NCBI GenBank assembly: GCA_014871665.1
Contig: WGSL01000082.1
Span: 1-7,349 of the forward strand
Source: Collinsella sp.
Lineage (GTDB): Bacteria; Actinomycetota; Coriobacteriia; Coriobacteriales; Coriobacteriaceae
Length of the DNA stretch: 7,349 nucleotides
Direction of reading: 5' to 3'
Made by a program: the position numbers and the translations under genes. Positions 3,912 through 7,349 of the stretch are shown piece after piece (position 1 is the first letter of the stretch; each line of letters opens with the position of its first letter). Under the pieces are notes generated by a model, which made no database searches, was not told the DNA's origin, and saw only the letters and a list, made by a program, of their open reading frames with translations.

Positions 3912-5117
3912 ATGAAACTAAACGTATGGTCGAAGGCTCTTTCGGTGGGGGTAGCGGCAAGCCTTGCTTGCTTCACTCCTGCGGTGGCATTCGGGTCGCC
4001 GGAAAGTGATGCGGAGGCGCTTGGGTCGCAGCTTGAATCAGTGGGCTCGCTTTCGGGTGGCATGTCGCTCGACGATGCGCTGTGCGGTTCCGAGTCGTTG
4101 TTGGATTCGATTTCGGAAGCCGACTCTCCGTTTGATTCAGATTCAGAAATCGAATTGCAATCGGTGTTGGAATTCCCGGATTGCAATCCGAACGAGTGGT
4201 ATGCATCGGCAGTAACCTACGTGTCGGACAAAGGCCTTATCACGGGGTATAACGATGGAACATTCGGGCCCTACGATAACATCACGCGTGGGCAATTGGT
4301 TACTATCCTGTGGCGCATGGAGGGCAAGCCGGTTTCGAGCTCTGCCGGTTTTTCTGACGTCAGCAGCAGCGATTTCTATTATTCTGCGGCGCTTTGGGCT
4401 CAGAAAAATGGTGTGATTAAGGGATACGGCGACGGGACGTTCGGCGGCGAGAGGCTGATCACGCGCGAAGAGGCGGCGGTGATGCTCGCCAACTATGCGA
4501 GCTTCAAGGGCTACGATACCGCAAGCGACAAGACGGCACTCAAGAACATTTCCGGATGGCGTGAGGCGGATTCCTGGGCGCTTGATTCGCTCGGCTGGTG
4601 CGTCGACCAGGGGCTGATGAGCGGTAAAGACACGCCGTCGGGCGCGTATCTCGACCCGATGGGGTCGACGTGGCGCTCTGCCATGGCGAAGATGATCATG
4701 GTGCTCGACCGCGATGTGTTCGGAAATCCCGAACCGACTGTGAGCCAAGAGCAAAAAGAGCAACGTGTCTTGGCGTATTTCCAAAGAACGATGGACGAAT
4801 CCGGTATGAGCGCAAGTGGTGCTCGAATTGCAATAGTGACTAACGAGGCAGGGGAGCATGAATACTTTCTTTTTGAGCCAATTGATGGAAGTTTCAGCAC
4901 AATAAGGTATCTGTATCGCAATAGCTACGATTATCGTTCAAGTCTGGTTAACCTTTCGGAATCGGTAAGAAAATTGTCTGGCTCAATGTATAGATTCAGC
5001 GTTCAAGAGGGTGCTAACCTCAGCGTAATTGGCTGCATATCTTCCTCTGACAATAAAGTGGTTTACGGAGCTGAAAATGGGTCAACAACAGTTCCGCTTT
5101 CCTACACGATGCGATAG
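3912..5117 (+). CDS. Secreted SLH-domain surface protein with an unrecognised C-terminal domain
   Basis: This 401-residue protein is probably exported by Sec and held to the cell wall. Residues 1-28 form a signal peptide: K2/K8, a hydrophobic core ALSVGVAASLACF, then cleavage near AVAFG-SP. Residues 29-87 are a Ser/Asp/Glu-rich linker. Three SLH repeats follow. SLH1 (88-138) has WYASAVTYVSDKGLITGY and ITRGQL. SLH2 (147-199) has YYSAALWAQKNGVIKGYGD and ITREEA. SLH3 (213-267) is degenerate, with TWRSAM in place of the TRAE-type motif. SLH triplets bind secondary cell-wall polysaccharide in other Gram-positive bacteria. The last 125 residues (277-401) match no family I recognise. From about position 4740 the DNA turns from roughly 65% to roughly 40% G+C, as if a separate module had been joined. 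The next gene starts 12 nt downstream and has the same type of leader, so the two are probably cotranscribed. SLH assignment is secure; overall function is unknown. Confidence 0.93.
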   Translation: MKLNVWSKALSVGVAASLACFTPAVAFGSPESDAEALGSQLESVGSLSGGMSLDDALCGSESLLDSISEADSPFDSDSEIELQSVLEFPDCNPNEWYASAVTYVSDKGLITGYNDGTFGPYDNITRGQLVTILWRMEGKPVSSSAGFSDVSSSDFYYSAALWAQKNGVIKGYGDGTFGGERLITREEAAVMLANYASFKGYDTASDKTALKNISGWREADSWALDSLGWCVDQGLMSGKDTPSGAYLDPMGSTWRSAMAKMIMVLDRDVFGNPEPTVSQEQKEQRVLAYFQRTMDESGMSASGARIAIVTNEAGEHEYFLFEPIDGSFSTIRYLYRNSYDYRSSLVNLSESVRKLSGSMYRFSVQEGANLSVIGCISSSDNKVVYGAENGSTTVPLSYTMR

Positions 5118-5125
5118 GGGGGAAG
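5117..5125 (+). promoter_or_regulatory. Ribosome binding site of the second SLH gene
   Basis: GGGGGGAAG begins with the last base of the upstream stop codon and ends 4 nt before the ATG at 5130. The tight overlap supports joint transcription and possible translational coupling of the two SLH genes. Confidence 0.5.
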
Positions 5126-5129
5126 CAAA

Positions 5130-7142
5130 ATGAGCCTGCCATTTAAAGAAAAGTGCATATCGGTCGTTCTGTCTATCTCGCTAGGGGCATTTGTCCCATC
5201 TGCCGCATTCGCTTCGCAGGACGAGGGGGATGATGGTTCGGGATTTCGACAGGAGATTACCCTTAAAGATGCTGCCGATAATGCAATCAGTGAAACGCTA
5301 GGTGCATCTCCCGTAGTAGATTCCGAGCTATCCCCTTTGGGAGTAGATATTTCTTTGGCGAGTGTTGTTTTGGACAATAGCTCTTATCGCTATACGGGCA
5401 GTGAAATAGAGCCAGGGGTGAAGTCGGTCCGGTTAAAGGGAGTGACGCTTTCTGCTGGCGAAGATTATGAGGTTTCCTATAGCGACAACGTCAATGCTGG
5501 TACCGCGCATTGCGTCATTACGGGAATAGGTAAGTATTCGGGAAGCGTTTCGGAGCCGTTCACGATTCGTCCGTTGTCTCTCACTAATGCGGTAATTAAC
5601 GATATTCCTGATCAGGAATGGACGGGATCGGCGATTGAGCCGGACGTTACGGTTTCTTTAAACGACGAGGAGCTGGTCAAGGATATCGATTATACCTTGA
5701 GCTATGAAAACAACGTTGATCTTGGTTTTGCAACGGTGACTGTTGACGGAATTGGCAATTATACGGGAAGAAAATATGCCTCATTCCATATCGTTCAGCT
5801 TCTTGAAGAAGGCGTAAAGGGGTCTGCGTCATCGGACGGAAAAGACTATTTCGGCAAAAGCTGGTTCATTGATATCAAGCAAGACTCGCTCATAAATTTA
5901 GACATTCAGACCTGGTGCTACCTTTCTGAGTTCTCGCCGGTGCCATATCTTGTTAGCTTGGAGAATGAAGACAAAAGCATAAGATACACGTGGTCGATGG
6001 GAACGAAAGACACAAAGACGTATGGCCTTCTTTCAGTGCCTGCTGGAAAGTGGCTTCTAAATGTTGTTTCAATAACGAAAGCGTATCATTCTGTTTCCGC
6101 GCGGTACAAGGTTGCTTCGACGCCAGTTGGGGCGATAGTCGAGAAAGAGAATAATAATGAACTTGACACGGCAACGCCGATTGCCGTTGGCGATACGTTC
6201 ATGGGAAGTATCTACAATCCCCTCGATGCCTACGAGTCTGCCAAGATTGGCGATCTCGACTATTACAAATTCACCCTTCAGTCTCCTAAACGTTTGCAGA
6301 TTAGAATGAGTAACCATTCCGCGACAATATTCGGTCTTTATGATTCTGAGGATAATTTGGTGAAGAAGGGGAGCGATTCGCAAGGGGATACAATTGTTGG
6401 GAGTGCCGCTGGCGACAAAAGCGGGGACGTGATTCTCGATACGGGGGTTTTGCCTGCTGGAACGTATTATTTTTGCGTGACATCAGGCGATCAAAATACA
6501 TGGGGGAAATCGTACTACGGAAAAATATCGGAGCTCCCACCGTTCGATGACGTCGCCGCCGACTCTTGGTATTATTCGGGCGTTATGTTCGTATACGAAA
6601 AAGGCCTGATCAAGGGTTATTCGGGTACGACGCTTTTCGGCGTGGGTGATACGTTGACGCGTGCTCAGCTTGCGACGATTTTGTATCGCAACGCCAATCC
6701 GGGCGTCTCGTCGGATTCTCGTCCTTCCAATACGACCGGCATGCCCGATGTAAAGGGCGGCGAGTGGTATACCGCTGGGGTGAACTGGGCTGTTGAAAAT
6801 GGCGTCATCAACGGATATGCTGACGAGCAAGGTAACCGATTCGCATTCGGCCCCGATGACCCCGTCACCTTCGAACAGCTCATCACGGTTCTTGCGAACT
6901 GCTCCGCGAAAAGCGAGGACCTTCCTTCCGCTCAAGAGTCCAGCAAAGTGCTCTCCTCTTTCAAAGACGGGCAGAGCGTTTCGGCATGGGCTCAAGCAAA
7001 CATGGCATGGGCGGTTGAGAACGGCCTTGTGTCCGGATACGATGAGCCGGATGGGCAGTACTTGCGCCCTGGCGAAGAAGTTGCGCGCGAGCGCGTTGCC
7101 GTAATCCTGATGCGTGCTTTTCAGTCAGGCATTCTGAAGTAA
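5130..7142 (+). CDS. Secreted multidomain surface protein: Ig-like repeats, PPC-like domains, C-terminal SLH triplet
   Basis: This 670-residue protein has a signal peptide at 1-29 (K6/K8, core ISVVLSISLGAFV, cleavage near AFA-SQ). Two Ig-like repeats follow at about 76-147 and 150-222. Both show the pattern Y/W-TGS-x-I-EP, later DY-x-x-SY-x-NNV, and G-I-G-x-Y-(S/T)-G, common in surface proteins of gut anaerobes. Residues 226-330 look like a divergent PPC-type beta-sandwich. Residues 338-465 are a clearer PPC domain (NNNELDTATPI, GDLDYYKFTL, LYDSEDNLV, LPAGTYYFCV). Three SLH repeats end the protein: 472-524 (LTRAQLATIL), 538-590 (VTFEQL) and 609-663 (VARERVAVIL). Those should anchor it to wall polysaccharide, leaving the N-terminal modules exposed. 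No protease or other catalytic signature was seen, so adhesion or a structural role is the most that can be inferred. Ectodomain DNA is about 42-47% G+C and SLH DNA about 62%. A strong terminator follows. Confidence 0.93.
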   Translation: MSLPFKEKCISVVLSISLGAFVPSAAFASQDEGDDGSGFRQEITLKDAADNAISETLGASPVVDSELSPLGVDISLASVVLDNSSYRYTGSEIEPGVKSVRLKGVTLSAGEDYEVSYSDNVNAGTAHCVITGIGKYSGSVSEPFTIRPLSLTNAVINDIPDQEWTGSAIEPDVTVSLNDEELVKDIDYTLSYENNVDLGFATVTVDGIGNYTGRKYASFHIVQLLEEGVKGSASSDGKDYFGKSWFIDIKQDSLINLDIQTWCYLSEFSPVPYLVSLENEDKSIRYTWSMGTKDTKTYGLLSVPAGKWLLNVVSITKAYHSVSARYKVASTPVGAIVEKENNNELDTATPIAVGDTFMGSIYNPLDAYESAKIGDLDYYKFTLQSPKRLQIRMSNHSATIFGLYDSEDNLVKKGSDSQGDTIVGSAAGDKSGDVILDTGVLPAGTYYFCVTSGDQNTWGKSYYGKISELPPFDDVAADSWYYSGVMFVYEKGLIKGYSGTTLFGVGDTLTRAQLATILYRNANPGVSSDSRPSNTTGMPDVKGGEWYTAGVNWAVENGVINGYADEQGNRFAFGPDDPVTFEQLITVLANCSAKSEDLPSAQESSKVLSSFKDGQSVSAWAQANMAWAVENGLVSGYDEPDGQYLRPGEEVARERVAVILMRAFQSGILK

Positions 7143-7174
7143 TCCGCTTTCTTGTGGCGGCGTGATGCTGTATT

Positions 7175-7207
7175 GGGGGGCTTCGCTGCGAACGAAGCCC
7201 CTCTTTT
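7175..7207 (+). terminator. Rho-independent terminator of the SLH gene pair
   Basis: GGGGCTTCG (7177-7185) pairs perfectly with CGAAGCCCC (7193-7201) around a 7-nt loop. Two more pairs (G7176-T7202, G7175-C7203) extend the stem, and TTTT (7204-7207) follows. It stands 33 nt after the stop codon of the second SLH gene and marks the end of the two-gene unit. Confidence 0.9.
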
Positions 7208-7317
7208 GGTTCAACGCGATTTTTGATGGCCGTTCTGCAAATTGCGTGCGAGTGGGGCGTGGGGTATTTGTGTAGCTTGCCCTCTGTGCTAAACCCTAAC
7301 TTTTGCAGCCAAAGAGG

Positions 7318-7349
7318 GCCGTTCTCCTACGCTGAGCTGGGAGAACGGC
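7318..7349. terminator. 12-bp hairpin at the window edge
   Basis: GCCGTTCTCC (7318-7327) pairs with GGAGAACGGC (7340-7349). T7328-G7339 and A7329-T7338 add two pairs, and the loop is 8 nt. The window ends at the last paired base, so a following T-tract cannot be seen. It may be a terminator, possibly read from the right for a convergent gene, or part of a leader for a downstream gene. Confidence 0.5.

Noticed and set aside
4143..4859. A 238-codon minus-strand frame opposite the first SLH gene
   Set aside because: The + strand encodes a signal peptide and SLH repeats here; the antisense product has no recognisable domain.
5340..5800. Repetitive look of the second SLH gene as a possible tandem DNA repeat
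   Set aside because: The similarity is at protein level (two divergent Ig-like domains); the nucleotide sequences are not repeated.
7228..7325. Direct repeat GGCCGTTCT at 7228-7236 and 7317-7325
   Set aside because: Nine bases is too short to call an attachment site or mobile-element border, and no element lies between the copies.

Overview
The window looks like part of a chromosome from a high-GC, anaerobic actinobacterium of the class Coriobacteriia (an Eggerthella/Gordonibacter/Adlercreutzia-like lineage). This is inferred from three things: molybdenum-cofactor genes with high-GC codon use, SLH-domain surface proteins with Ig-like and PPC-type ectodomains, and a RelB/PIN-type toxin-antitoxin pair. 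No rRNA or other phylogenetic marker is present, so the assignment is tentative.

Left part (1-2450, + strand) is housekeeping-like. moaA (124-1125) and moaC (1231-1743) encode the enzymes of the first step of molybdopterin biosynthesis, GTP to cyclic pyranopterin monophosphate. They are followed by a low-molecular-weight protein-tyrosine phosphatase (GTG start, 1977-2450). The gaps between these genes hold strong hairpins: a UUCG-capped one at 1140-1161 and a long GC-rich one at 1789-1827. A Rho-independent terminator at 2573-2608 closes this block.

Middle part (2607-3750, - strand) is an accessory block. A RelB/DinJ-like antitoxin (3074-3373) lies 2 nt upstream of a PIN-domain toxin (2607-3071). 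A TTGACA -35 box and two TTGTACAA-type operator repeats lie in front of the antitoxin gene. Next comes a 72-residue XRE-family regulator (3532-3750). A perfect 14-bp inverted repeat (3725-3738 and 3788-3801) brackets the start of the XRE gene and its promoter region, next to the divergent surface-protein genes.

Right part (3912-7142, + strand) is a two-gene surface-protein unit, 12 nt apart, with a strong terminator at 7175-7207. Both proteins have a signal peptide of the same style and three SLH repeats. The first (401 aa) carries SLH at the N-terminal side and an unrecognised C-terminal domain. The second (670 aa) carries two Ig-like repeats and PPC-like domains first, with SLH at the C-terminus. 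In both genes the SLH-coding DNA is clearly richer in GC than the ectodomain-coding DNA, so they look mosaic.

No intergenic stretch exceeds 300 bases. I saw nothing convincing at 1-58, 2451-2572 or 7208-7278. The window ends inside or at the edge of a 12-bp hairpin (7318-7349), probably a terminator or leader structure whose context lies outside. No tRNA, rRNA, insertion sequence or CRISPR array was seen.
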